From: an uncultured Propionibacteriaceae bacterium
GTDB lineage: Bacteria; Actinomycetota; Actinomycetes; Propionibacteriales; Propionibacteriaceae
Length of the DNA stretch: 33,966 nt
Reading direction: 5' to 3'
Assembly: GCA_938012815.1 (NCBI GenBank)
Contig: CALLVV010000013.1
Span: 1 to 33,966, forward strand
Shown here: positions 7,821 through 16,313 of the stretch, piece by piece
How the letters are laid out: the number at the start of each line of letters is the position of its first letter
How positions within the stretch are numbered: the stretch's first letter is position 1
Translations under genes and position numbers: made by a program
Notes under the pieces: model-generated
Database searches by the model: none
What the model saw: only the letters and a program-made list of their open reading frames with translations
Told to the model about the DNA's origin: nothing

Positions 7821-8915
7821 ATGATCGACCTCTTGGTTCCGCTGTCCATCTGGGACAGCCTGTACGGATTGCTGTCCGCGATGATGCAGCCCCTGTACTG
7901 GGCCATCTCGGGGCTGATGGTGCTCTTCCACGGCCTCTGGGCCCCACTTTTCGGGGCCGATTCCGGGGTGTCCTGGACCCTCGCGATCGTCACCCTCACC
8001 TTGGTGGTGCGGACCCTGATGATTCCGTTGTTCGTCAAACAGATCAACTCCTCCAGGGCCATGCAGATGCTGCAACCCAAGATCCAGGAGCTGCAGAAGA
8101 AACACGGGTCGGACCGGGAGCGGGTTGCCCGTGAGATGCAGAAGATCTACGCGGAGGAGGGGGTCAATCCGATGGCTTCCTGTTTCCCGATGTTGCTACA
8201 GATGCCCGTCTTCTGGGCCTTGTTTCGGGTGCTCCAGGGCGTGGCCGACAACCAGATCCGGGGCTACTGGTTCCAGACCAGCCCGGATCTCGTCGCTTCG
8301 TTGCAGGGGGCGGATCTTTTCGGAGCGAAACTGGCGGGCCGTATCTTCCCGATCAGCTCATTCGGCGCCACCCAGGTCCTGGGTATTGTCCTGATCGCGC
8401 TCCTGGTCATCACCTTGTTCCTGACCCAGCTCCAGCTGATGCGCAAGAACATGCCTCCGGAGGCCCTGAGCGGTCCCATGGCGCAGAGTCAGAAGGTGAT
8501 GCTCTACATATTCCCGATCATATACGCGGCCTCCTCTGCGGTGCTCCCGATCGGTGTGCTGCTCTACTGGAGCGCCAGCAACGTCTGGACGATGGGTCAG
8601 CAGGGGTTGCTCATCCGCAACAACCCGGCACCCAACACCCCGGCCTACATCGACTGGGAAGAGAGGATGCGTGCTCAGGGCAAGGACCCGAAGGCCATCA
8701 TGGAGGCCCGCAACGCGAAACGACGCAAGAACAGGCGGTCCATTGAGACCACCGTTCAGCAGCCTGTTGACGAGAACGGCAGGCGTCGTGTCGTGCGCCA
8801 GCAGGTGAACCGCACTACCTTGAAAACCGACGACTCCGGCGGGTCCTCGAACGCGCAGGGTGGGGTTCGCCGCCAACCCCGCAGCACCACTCGATCCGCC
8901 CGTAAGAAGAAGTGA
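7821..8915 (+). CDS. yidC: Membrane protein insertase YidC/Oxa1
   Basis: A 364-residue insertase that places proteins in the cytoplasmic membrane with or without SecYEG. Typical elements are the first core helix with the hydrophilic-groove arginine R64 (VVRTLMIPLFVKQ), the cytosolic helical hairpin (about 80-112, MLQPKIQELQKKHG), the GVNPMASCFPMLLQMPVFWALF segment and about five membrane helices ending near residue 265. The C-terminal 90 residues are strongly basic, as expected for a ribosome-binding tail. It has no large periplasmic P1 domain, as usual in Gram-positives. The ATG directly follows the yidD stop. Confidence 0.97.
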   Translation: MIDLLVPLSIWDSLYGLLSAMMQPLYWAISGLMVLFHGLWAPLFGADSGVSWTLAIVTLTLVVRTLMIPLFVKQINSSRAMQMLQPKIQELQKKHGSDRERVAREMQKIYAEEGVNPMASCFPMLLQMPVFWALFRVLQGVADNQIRGYWFQTSPDLVASLQGADLFGAKLAGRIFPISSFGATQVLGIVLIALLVITLFLTQLQLMRKNMPPEALSGPMAQSQKVMLYIFPIIYAASSAVLPIGVLLYWSASNVWTMGQQGLLIRNNPAPNTPAYIDWEERMRAQGKDPKAIMEARNAKRRKNRRSIETTVQQPVDENGRRRVVRQQVNRTTLKTDDSGGSSNAQGGVRRQPRSTTRSARKKK

Positions 8916-8941
8916 ATCGGGCCTCATCCGATCGGAGCGAC

Positions 8942-9412
8942 ATGACTGAGAAAACCGACAACGAAACCTTGTTGGCTGAGGGCGACCTGGTTGCCGACTA
9001 CCTTGAGGAACTGCTGGACATCGCGGATCTCGACGGCGACATCGAGAACTCCGTGAGTAACGGCCGTGCGCATGTGGTCATCGACACCGAGGACGACCGC
9101 TTGGTGGGCAAGGACGGCGAAGTGCTCGACGCCCTGCAGGAGTTGTCCCGCCTGGTGGTGATGACCGAGACCGGGCACCGTTCCCGGCTCACCTTGGACA
9201 TCGGCGGCTTCCGGGAACGGCGGCGCCTCGAGTTGGTTGCCTTGGCAAAGGATGCCGTCGCGGAGGTCCTGGAGAACGGGGAACCCGCGCGAATGGCTCC
9301 GCTGAACGCCTACGAACGCAAGATCATCCATGACGAGGTGGCGGCAGCCGGGCTGACCAGCGAATCGGAGGGCGAACCCCCGTTCCGCCGCGTGGTGGTT
9401 TCCAAACCCTGA
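8942..9412 (+). CDS. jag: Jag/KhpB-like KH-R3H RNA-binding protein
   Basis: A 156-residue single-stranded nucleic-acid-binding protein of the Jag (SpoIIIJ-associated, KhpB/EloR) family. The KH domain (about 20-88) has the loop LVGKDGEVLDALQ (54-66). An R3H domain (about 93-155) follows, with R126 and H130 in YERKIIHDEV. It lacks the N-terminal Jag-N domain of Firmicutes, as is usual in actinobacteria. The ATG at 8942 is preceded by GGAGCG. Genetic linkage to yidC and rsmG is conserved in many bacteria. Confidence 0.93.
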   Translation: MTEKTDNETLLAEGDLVADYLEELLDIADLDGDIENSVSNGRAHVVIDTEDDRLVGKDGEVLDALQELSRLVVMTETGHRSRLTLDIGGFRERRRLELVALAKDAVAEVLENGEPARMAPLNAYERKIIHDEVAAAGLTSESEGEPPFRRVVVSKP

Positions 9413-9433
9413 ACGGATCCCCTTTTGCACAAC

Positions 9434-9453
9434 GGTGGATAACCTGTGGAAAA
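9434..9453. promoter_or_regulatory. Two DnaA-box-like motifs upstream of rsmG
   Basis: GGTGGATAA (9434-9442, one mismatch to TGTGGATAA) and TGTGGAAAA (9445-9453, exact reverse complement of TTTTCCACA) lie side by side in the jag-rsmG gap, 28 nt before the rsmG start. They may let DnaA regulate rsmG or act as titration sites. Sequence match only. Confidence 0.55.
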
Positions 9454-9480
9454 CTGCCTCGCGGCGGGGAGGGAAACGGC

Positions 9481-10131
9481 ATGGTTGAAGCGGCGTTGGA
9501 CGGTCAGGGCCTGGTGGAGGAGGCGGCCAGGACCGCTCTGGCGAGGAGATTCCCGGAGCGGATCGAGAACCTGGAGGCCTACGCGGAGATGCTGCGCACC
9601 CGGGGCATCGAGTGGGGGTTGCTCGGGCCGCGCGAGGCCGGAAAGGTCTGGAGCAGACACATCTCGAACTCCTTGGCGCTGGTGGACGTACTGGGCCGGG
9701 AAATGGATGTGGCGGACGTCGGTTCCGGCGCCGGGTTGCCCGGGATCCCGCTGGCGCTATGCCGGGACGATCTCCGGGTGACCCTCCTGGAACCCCTGCT
9801 GCGGCGCCACAACTTCCTTACGCTGGCCGTCGAGGAACTCGGGCTGGGTGAAAGGGTGCGGGTTGAAAGGCTGCGCGCCGAAGACTGCGACGAAACCTTT
9901 GATGTCGTGACCTGCCGCGCGGTGGCCCCGCTGGAGAAACTACTGAAATGGACCACTCCCATGTTCTTCCCGGGCGGCGAGCTGCTGGCTCTCAAGGGAG
10001 CGGGTGCGGAGGAGGAGATCGAGGCGGCCCGCAAACGTCTGGACAAGTGCGGGCTGACCGCCCGGGTGCTTCACGTTCGAGCGGTCCCGGAGATCGAGGG
10101 GACGCGAGCGATCCGGGTGCTTGCGAAATAG
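9481..10131 (+). CDS. rsmG: 16S rRNA (guanine-N7)-methyltransferase RsmG
   Basis: A 216-residue SAM-dependent methyltransferase (formerly GidB) that methylates G527 of 16S rRNA; loss of this modification gives low-level streptomycin resistance. The SAM-binding motif DVGSGAGLPGIPLAL starts at residue 79, and the family blocks W57-SRHISNSLAL and VTCRAVAPLEKLLKW are present. Length is normal. It is the last gene of the rpmH operon and normally sits beside parA; here 4.2 kb separate them. Confidence 0.96.
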   Translation: MVEAALDGQGLVEEAARTALARRFPERIENLEAYAEMLRTRGIEWGLLGPREAGKVWSRHISNSLALVDVLGREMDVADVGSGAGLPGIPLALCRDDLRVTLLEPLLRRHNFLTLAVEELGLGERVRVERLRAEDCDETFDVVTCRAVAPLEKLLKWTTPMFFPGGELLALKGAGAEEEIEAARKRLDKCGLTARVLHVRAVPEIEGTRAIRVLAK

Positions 10132-10393
10132 AAACGCATTCGCCGCGACCACTCAGGACTGCGTGTTTCGCCTTCCGGGGTCGTTGAAACGCTCCGCATA
10201 TAAAATGCTTTGTCGATAAAACGGCCTAGCCATGTGAACCGTTGGAATCGTGACGCGGATCCATTGTGTGAGATCGGCGGCCTGACGAAGAGCGAAGGGA
10301 ATCGAGGCCACTAGGTTGGAGCATCGGACAAAACCGATCGGAGCCCTAGTTCTGTGTAAGGTTCTCGGGAATGTTCAGAAGGAGAACCGCGTA

Positions 10394-11719
10394 ATGAGCG
10401 AGCCAGTCGAATTTGTCGATGCGGCCCAGGAAGAATGGGTTGCGGAAGTAGTGATTCCGGATCAACCCACTTCGACCACGGCGAGGTCAGAGGTCATCAC
10501 TGTTGCTCTTCGGCTTGGTGTCATGATGCTGGAGGCAGGGTTTGACACGCGTGCTGCGGTCAATGCGATGACGGGATGCGCACGAGCGCTCGGAATGGCT
10601 GATCTGTCCGTGACGGCGGTGGGGCGGACAATGATGGCTTCTCATGTGTCGGAGCGGGGAGTGCCCATCACGATGACGCTGGCCGCCGCCACCATCGATT
10701 CCTTTGACCTGTACCGCATGGGCCGACTTCATCAGGTGTTGGCTGAGATGCTGCGCGATGACGTCGACGTAAAACGAGCTTCCGATCTCATGGATCAGCT
10801 GGAACAAGAACCATCGCCTTGGCCCTGGTGGGTCGTTGTGCTCGGGGGAATGGTGCTTGCGGCCTCGATCACTCTGCAAACCGGCGGTAGTCTGGTGGCT
10901 GCTGCTCTGGCCAGCGGCTGTCTATTGCTCGTCAACCGATTCGGTGCTCTGCTGGACCGCATTGGCCTTCCGAAAGCGTTCTCCGTCTCGGGGCAAGCGG
11001 CATTGGCGGTATTGCTGGGGGTTCTGCTGAATGTTTGCGGAATCGCGACGATATCGGCCTCTGCGGCAATCATCGCCACGGGGTTGGTACTCCTGCTTCC
11101 AATTCCTCAGATCGTCCAAGCCGCTCAAGACGCCATCAACACCTACTACGTCACCGCGGCGGCACGGCTGACGGCCGTCCTGGTGCTCGTCTCGATGACG
11201 ACTCTCGGTGGGACATTGGCGCTCAGTCAAGTCGGAGGAGTGAATGCCACGGAGGCGGCGTTCGCCACTCGTCCGGGACCCTTGGGGCTGTGGCTCGTGA
11301 TTGTTGTATGCATGGTCGGTGCTCTGGGGAATGCGGTGTTCATGCGCGGTGGTCCCAGGCTGCTGCTTCCTGCGGCTGGGGCGGGGGCGTTGACCGGGAT
11401 CGTCAATGTCGTTCTTCAACGTCACGCTTCACTGGACCCGACATTGGCAGTCGGGATAGCAGCTTTGGTGCTCGGTGTGGTGTCCGGTCTGTCATCCGGC
11501 TACCTGCGCATTCCGAGTACTGAGCTGTGCATCGTCGGAATAGCGGGTGCGCTGTTGCCGGGGCTTGACGTCTACTGGATCATCGTCTCCGAGGTCTTCA
11601 AGTTCTCCGGTGTGGGGGAGGCATTTCTTCGGGCGCTTGTCGCGGTTCTCATCATTGGGCCATCGGTAGTGCTCGGAATGTGGTTGGTCGGGCGTATCCG
11701 ATCCAATGGCAAGGAATGA
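10394..11719 (+). CDS. Threonine/serine exporter family protein (ThrE-like)
   Basis: A 441-residue membrane protein with the two-part ThrE architecture. An N-terminal soluble domain (about 35-140, with LRLGVMMLEAGFDTRAAVNAM) is followed by about ten membrane segments from residue 145 to the end. ThrE of Corynebacterium exports threonine and serine using the membrane potential; substrate here is inferred. The ATG at 10394 has AAGGAG 9 nt upstream. The codon third positions are less GC-biased than in the neighbouring housekeeping genes. With its position splitting rsmG from parA, that suggests a later insertion. The 262-nt gap before it shows no other gene. Confidence 0.85.
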   Translation: MSEPVEFVDAAQEEWVAEVVIPDQPTSTTARSEVITVALRLGVMMLEAGFDTRAAVNAMTGCARALGMADLSVTAVGRTMMASHVSERGVPITMTLAAATIDSFDLYRMGRLHQVLAEMLRDDVDVKRASDLMDQLEQEPSPWPWWVVVLGGMVLAASITLQTGGSLVAAALASGCLLLVNRFGALLDRIGLPKAFSVSGQAALAVLLGVLLNVCGIATISASAAIIATGLVLLLPIPQIVQAAQDAINTYYVTAAARLTAVLVLVSMTTLGGTLALSQVGGVNATEAAFATRPGPLGLWLVIVVCMVGALGNAVFMRGGPRLLLPAAGAGALTGIVNVVLQRHASLDPTLAVGIAALVLGVVSGLSSGYLRIPSTELCIVGIAGALLPGLDVYWIIVSEVFKFSGVGEAFLRALVAVLIIGPSVVLGMWLVGRIRSNGKE

Positions 11720-11728
11720 CTGCCACGC

Positions 11729-11742
11729 GTTTCACGTGAAAC
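11729..11742. promoter_or_regulatory. parS site (exact)
   Basis: GTTTCACGTGAAAC, exact parS core, 9 nt after the stop of the ThrE-like gene. A half site GTTTCACG follows at 11744-11751. Confidence 0.9.
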
Positions 11743-11869
11743 GGTTTCACGAGGCTGCCTGAGGTCAACCATCCTGGCTATGTGTGTGATGGCGTCGTAA
11801 CCAAACTGGTTGGACGAGGGTGCCCAGCTTCTGGACAGGGAGAGGAGCATACCTGGATGAACTCCTGTC

Positions 11870-11883
11870 GTTTCACGTGGAAC
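11870..11883. promoter_or_regulatory. parS-like site (one mismatch)
   Basis: GTTTCACGTGGAAC differs from the consensus parS at one position in the right half-site. Confidence 0.7.
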
Positions 11884-12129
11884 GTTTTCGTTCTTCCGCG
11901 GTTGCATGCCCGGCCGCGGACGCACTGGATCGACGGGAAGTAAGGTACGGGTGTGTTGTACGTGCGCTCCGTACTTCGGGGAGCGCCGATTCTGTCCTCA
12001 AACGCGAAGCGACCCCGATCTTCATTGCTCAGTTGAGCAGCTTGATGGTTTTATCTCTAAATAGATTCATGGCTTGATCTGTGTTCAATGCTGGCGGATT
12101 CTCGCGAAGTTACCTGCATGGGCTGTCCC

Positions 12130-12143
12130 GTTTCACGTGGAAC
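12130..12143. promoter_or_regulatory. parS-like site (one mismatch)
   Basis: GTTTCACGTGGAAC, the same single-base variant as the site at 11870. Confidence 0.7.
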
Positions 12144-12329
12144 GGAACGTGTAATCGGGATGAGTCGGGGAATCCCCGCGTGATATCTCATGTGGTTGTT
12201 CCCGTGAAATCGCTGGGTTAGCTGGTGCGGCGTCGGATGCCGGCGGGGTTGGGTAGGCGGGGAACGGGTCTGTTCTCTGGGATGGTGGGTTTCGTGTCCG
12301 GCCGGGTGATTGGGTTCGGTTTGGATCTT

Positions 12330-12745
12330 GCTGATCTTGCGGGCCATGGCTGCGGGTTGCAGGCCCGCTTGGCGGGTGGTCAGCTCCGTGTGCTGGGTGG
12401 GGTTGAAGACTCCTCGGTTTCCATTTTCGTCTCGGCCAGCCACTCATGGATGGGGCCAGGTATTTGCCACGCAACCCGGCGCTGGTGGCCCACATGGTCT
12501 GCAGGGACCTCGCGGACATCAATTGGGAATATGTGCACGGTTTCGTCCTGTGCTTGTCGATCACCGCCACCATGGTGGCGGGAGGAACGGCCCGGCGCCT
12601 GGGGCAGTCGGGCCCGTAGCTTGGTGGGCATGGTCCCGGTTCCAGTCCGTGACCTCCATGACCTGATCCAGAATGACGCTCCTGGTTCTATTTCGACGCT
12701 GACATGTCAAGCCTTGGCGTACCTCTTGGTGATCTCGAAGGCATG
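12330..12745 (-). pseudogene. Decayed transposase (N-terminal part of an integrase-core transposase)
   Basis: Pieces of one protein are readable on the minus strand in different frames. In order they are EITKRYAKA (about 12740-12710), RSVILDQVMEVTDWNRDHA (12690-12628), SLQTMWATSAGLRGKYLAPSM (about 12505-12445) and TTRQAGLQPAAMARKI (about 12390-12335). The order and spacing match the N-terminal DNA-binding half of actinobacterial rve-type transposases that carry a segment like ILDxxxxVTGWxRxHA and a later GKYLA block. At least two frameshifts and stop codons interrupt it and no catalytic core is found. The IS family is not certain. Confidence 0.55.
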
Positions 12746-13218
12746 AATGTGTGAAGCACGACCTCTGATCTGGGGATTATGCATGAGCCTCGTCGCTTAT
12801 CAGCTGGTTGCTGCGGCGGGGATGACCGCTCATGGTGTGACCTGGTCAGGTCTGCCAGAGTACGGGAACGGCTTGAGGGATTCGATTTGCGGGGCGGTGG
12901 AGGCCATCGGCATGGGTGAGACGGTGAGCGGAAACCTTACTGCTGAATGATGGGCCCGGCGGAGGCAGCAGGTGCGTGAGCCCGTCAGGATGTGAGGGTT
13001 GGTTAGTTTTGAAACCGATCGTTCCTTTCGATCGCATCAACTGTGGGATGCCGGACTGGGCTGGAGAGTTGCGCGAGAGCGGCATGATCGGTGACTCGCC
13101 AGGGAACCGGGCGATCCACGTACCGGCCAGCATTTCAACGAACCTGAGCTCACGCTGATCGGTTCTCTTGCGGGAAATGAACGACCCGCAAGATCAGGAT
13201 CTGTGAGTCTCATTGGGC

Positions 13219-13232
13219 GTTCCACGTGAAAC
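13219..13232. promoter_or_regulatory. parS-like site (one mismatch)
   Basis: GTTCCACGTGAAAC, the reverse complement of the one-base variant at 11870 and 12130. Confidence 0.7.
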
Positions 13233-13707
13233 GCGGTCGCAGCCAGCCGTGAATACCCGAAAAGAGATGGCTCAGCGTGCATTGAGAAACATCGAGGGCT
13301 GGCACGGCGCTCGTGGATCCAAACGATTGAGCAAGTTCACGCTGGGCAGGGTGGGCCGGACATGATGGCGGCAGTGTCGCGATCGGGCATGAACTCCGAA
13401 ACAGGATTGGGCTCGTGTTTGAGCCTTCTGCTGGAGGAGGACTTCGCTTGGTCTCGTCGAGAGGTTACTAGCTCAAGGCCAGCCTGATTTTGGCGAACTG
13501 CGTTCGTCGATGAGTGAATGGGCTTGTCAGAAGCATTACCTCGCCTATTTAAAGGTAGAAAGTTATATCGATATATAGATCAAGCTCTGCAAAATCGTCA
13601 CGTACTCCGATTTGGGCAACCGGGTATCCGGGGTGCGGAGGCGTAGGACGGGCGTGCAGCGAATAACAAGGATCGTGGAAGATAACGGAGAATAATCGTG
13701 CCCTTTG

Positions 13708-13737
13708 CGTGGTGCGTTTCACGTGAAACGCACCACG
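13708..13737. promoter_or_regulatory. parS site within a 30-bp perfect palindrome
   Basis: The exact parS core GTTTCACGTGAAAC at 13716-13729 is extended eight further bases on each side (CGTGGTGC/GCACCACG) without a mismatch. It is the most symmetrical ParB site in the window. Confidence 0.9.
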
Positions 13738-14224
13738 GGTGACGGATGGATGGCCTTGGCCGTGCGGCGCGGGGAGCCCCTGAATCTCGTGTATTGGGGT
13801 AACACAGCGCCGGTTCAGAAGGAAGCAAGTGCAGGGTGATGGGAATGAGCAGACAGAATCGATGTGCTGTCCGAGGGCCTGATGCCGAAGGCTCACTGAC
13901 CGGGCCCGTCGCCGATGGTCTCTGCGGGATGTGATGCCGCGACGGATGCGACGGTTTGGATCAGCCGAGATCCCCCGGTCACTCCGTCCTGGTATGGAGT
14001 CAATGAGTTAGAATCTCGAAGGGCACGTGTCGTGGATCCCTTGGAGCATCGACCATTCCGGGTTCCGATTGCCCGCCCGCCTCCTCCCGTCTTTCAGAAC
14101 ATCTTCTCAGGCCAGCCCTTGAGTATCCTGCCGGACCTCATTCCACGCGTCCTCGGAGGACAGCGGCATTCTTACGAGGCTTGTGGCCATTGGTATCTCT
14201 CGTCCACTCGGATTCGTGCAGTAC

Positions 14225-14238
14225 GTTTCACGTGAAAC
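14225..14238. promoter_or_regulatory. parS site upstream of parA (exact)
   Basis: GTTTCACGTGAAAC located 65 nt before the parA start, in the likely parAB promoter region, so ParB bound here could also repress the operon. Confidence 0.88.
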
Positions 14239-14303
14239 GCGGCGAGGTTTCAGTTCGCGTCGTCGACTCAAGCTAAAGTTGGTGACCGTCAAAGGAGGAC
14301 TCA

Positions 14304-15314
14304 ATGGCCCTGTTCTTTCGCAAGCGCAAGCGTACTCCGAAACACGACGTGGACGTCGAGCCTTGGAAGGATCACGAGAACGTTTCACGTGAAACGGCCA
14401 TCCAGACCCCCACCGGGCCGCGTCGCGCGTTCTTCGATCGCGCTGATGACGACTGGGTGGCCGACGACGAGTACGGCACCGAGTACGACGATGAGAGCCA
14501 GGTGCCGACGCTGCCGAGCCCAGAGAATCCACGTGTTTTTGTGGTGGCGAACCAGAAAGGTGGCGTCGGGAAAACTACTACCACCGTGAACATCGCCACC
14601 GCACTCGCCTTCAGCGGACTCAACGTGCTCGTGATCGACATCGATCCGCAGGGCAACGCATCAACTGCTCTTGGCATAGATCATGATCCCGGGACCCCGG
14701 GAACCTACGAGGTACTACTCCATGGCAAGCGGATCGAGGATCTGGCCAAACAATCGCCTCACACCCCGAACCTGCACGTCCTGCCCGCCACCGTCGACCT
14801 TTCGACGGCGGAACTGGAACTCGTGAACGAGCCAGGCCGCGAATCCAGGATGAAGAAAGCGCTGACAGCATACATCGAGGAATCCGGGGTTGATTACGTG
14901 TTTTTCGATTGCCCTCCCTCCCTCGGGTTGCTCACCCTTAACGCTCTCGTCGCCTCCAACGAGATCATGGTGCCGATCCAGTGCGAGTACTATGCGCTCG
15001 AGGGAGTCTCCCAGCTGATGCGCACTATCCAGCGGGTCAAAGGAAACCTGAATGATCGTTTGCGGCTCACGACGGTGCTGTTGACCATGTTTGATAACCG
15101 CACCAATCTCTCCCACGAGGTGGCCGGTGAGGTACGGGCTCATTTTGGGAAGGAAACTCTCGACGTGGAGATTCCGCGCTCGGTGCGAATCGCCGAGGCG
15201 CCGTCCTACGGGCAGAGTGTCCTCACCTATTATCCCAAATCTCCCGGTGCAGTCGCCTACCTCAAAGCGGCTGAGGAGATCGCCCGCGCCACCACTGAGG
15301 AAGGAGTCGTCTGA
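14304..15314 (+). CDS. parA: Chromosome partitioning ATPase ParA
   Basis: A 336-residue Walker-type ATPase that segregates the origin region with ParB. The deviant Walker A box KGGVGKTT is at 85-92, the switch segment IDIDPQGN at 111-118 and the Walker B region at DYVFFDCPPSLG. A 75-residue charged N-terminal extension precedes the ATPase core, common in actinobacterial ParA. The ATG at 14304 has AAAGGAGGA upstream. A perfect parS (14382-14395) lies inside this extension and encodes the residues NVSRET. The stop overlaps the parB ATG by one base (TGATG). Confidence 0.97.
   Translation: MALFFRKRKRTPKHDVDVEPWKDHENVSRETAIQTPTGPRRAFFDRADDDWVADDEYGTEYDDESQVPTLPSPENPRVFVVANQKGGVGKTTTTVNIATALAFSGLNVLVIDIDPQGNASTALGIDHDPGTPGTYEVLLHGKRIEDLAKQSPHTPNLHVLPATVDLSTAELELVNEPGRESRMKKALTAYIEESGVDYVFFDCPPSLGLLTLNALVASNEIMVPIQCEYYALEGVSQLMRTIQRVKGNLNDRLRLTTVLLTMFDNRTNLSHEVAGEVRAHFGKETLDVEIPRSVRIAEAPSYGQSVLTYYPKSPGAVAYLKAAEEIARATTEEGVV
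14382..14395. promoter_or_regulatory. parS site inside the parA coding sequence
   Basis: GTTTCACGTGAAAC, exact parS, read in frame as part of residues NVSRET of ParA. Its location in a low-complexity N-terminal extension means the DNA signal is kept without harming the ATPase. Confidence 0.9.
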
Positions 15315-16231
15315 TGGCCAGGGGAAAGCAACACGTGGGCCTTGGGAAGGGTTTGGGAGACCTCTTCGCCCGGACGGACGAAGAGAACACCCGTGACACC
15401 ACCGCCCCCTCCGACCGGCTCCGCGACGGCTCTTATTTCGTCGAGCTGCCGCTGGAACAGATCGTCCCCAACCCCCGGCAGCCGCGTCACGTTTTCGATG
15501 AGGACGACCTGAGCGAGCTGGCCGCCTCCATCGGTGAGTTCGGCGTGCTGCAACCTGTCGTTGTACGTGAAGTCACTCCCAAACACTTCGAGCTGATCAT
15601 GGGCGAGCGCCGGTTCCGCGCCTCCAAGATGGCGGGCAAGGAAACGATCCCGGCCATTGTCCGCGGGACTGATGACGACGCGCTCCTCCGCGATGCGCTC
15701 CTCGAAAACCTGCACCGCGCCAATCTCAACCCCTTGGAGGAAGCACTCGCCTATCAACAGCTTCTGGGTGATTTCAACTGCACCAAGGAGGAACTCTCTC
15801 AGCGGATTCATCGCAGCCGTCCGCAGATTTCGAACACCCTGCGTTTGCTGAACCTCCCCTCCACCGTGCAGACGAAGGTGGCGGCCGGGGGGCTCTCCGC
15901 GGGTCACGCGCGCGCGCTGCTCGGGCTGACCAACCAGAGATCACAAGAACTGCTGGCCGAACGGATCGTCGCGGAAGGTCTCTCGGTCCGCAGTACCGAG
16001 GAGATCATCCGGCTCGGCAATGCCCCCACCGAGGAGGAACCCACCCCCCGCGTCCGCCGACTGCCATCGGAACGTGAAGCCGCCGTCGCAGCGCTTCTCT
16101 CCGACCACTTCGACACCCGGGTTAAGGTCGCCATCGGCAAGAACAAGGGCAGGATCACCATCGAGTTCGCCTCCACCGACGATCTCGACCGGATCATGGC
16201 CGTGATCGACGGCCGCACCGTCGAGCCCTGA
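15314..16231 (+). CDS. parB: Chromosome partitioning protein ParB
   Basis: A 305-residue CTP-dependent DNA clamp that loads at parS and spreads. Motifs are IVPNPRQPR and LQPVVVR in the N-terminal domain, the nucleotide-binding box GERRFRASK, LLENLHRANLNPLEEA, and the helix-turn-helix LSQRIHRSRPQISNTLRLL that reads parS. A C-terminal dimerisation region follows. The start overlaps the parA stop; GGAAGGAG lies upstream inside parA. Together with the eight nearby parS-type sites this completes a ParABS system. Confidence 0.97.
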   Translation: MARGKQHVGLGKGLGDLFARTDEENTRDTTAPSDRLRDGSYFVELPLEQIVPNPRQPRHVFDEDDLSELAASIGEFGVLQPVVVREVTPKHFELIMGERRFRASKMAGKETIPAIVRGTDDDALLRDALLENLHRANLNPLEEALAYQQLLGDFNCTKEELSQRIHRSRPQISNTLRLLNLPSTVQTKVAAGGLSAGHARALLGLTNQRSQELLAERIVAEGLSVRSTEEIIRLGNAPTEEEPTPRVRRLPSEREAAVAALLSDHFDTRVKVAIGKNKGRITIEFASTDDLDRIMAVIDGRTVEP

Positions 16232-16313
16232 CGGGAGTTCCCAAATAACTCTACCATTTGATCGATAAGTCGATAAAGCAAGCTGTGGTGGTTGGCGCTC
16301 AGACTTCTGACAA

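Larger units (their letters stand above)
11720..14303. other. 2.6-kb non-coding, parS-rich region before parA (probable centromere)
   Basis: No reading frame here has convincing codon usage or family similarity over its length. The region contains exact parS sites at 11729, 13716 and 14225, one-mismatch sites at 11870, 12130 and 13219, and a half site GTTTCACG at 11744. It also has a decayed transposase (12330-12745), an AT-rich patch with the palindrome TATATCGATATA (13564-13575) and a small hairpin at 11964-11986. Short open frames occur on both strands but read as noise. The simplest view is decayed DNA retained because it carries ParB-binding sites. Confidence 0.75.

Noticed and set aside
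12225..12746. 173-codon open frame on the plus strand in the parS region
   Set aside because: It lies opposite transposase-like blocks on the minus strand and has a Trp/Ser/Arg-rich translation with no domain.
11729..14395. GTTTCACGTGAAAC palindromes as ends of a mobile element
   Set aside because: They match the ParB binding site exactly, occur beside parAB and have no associated intact transposase or target duplications.
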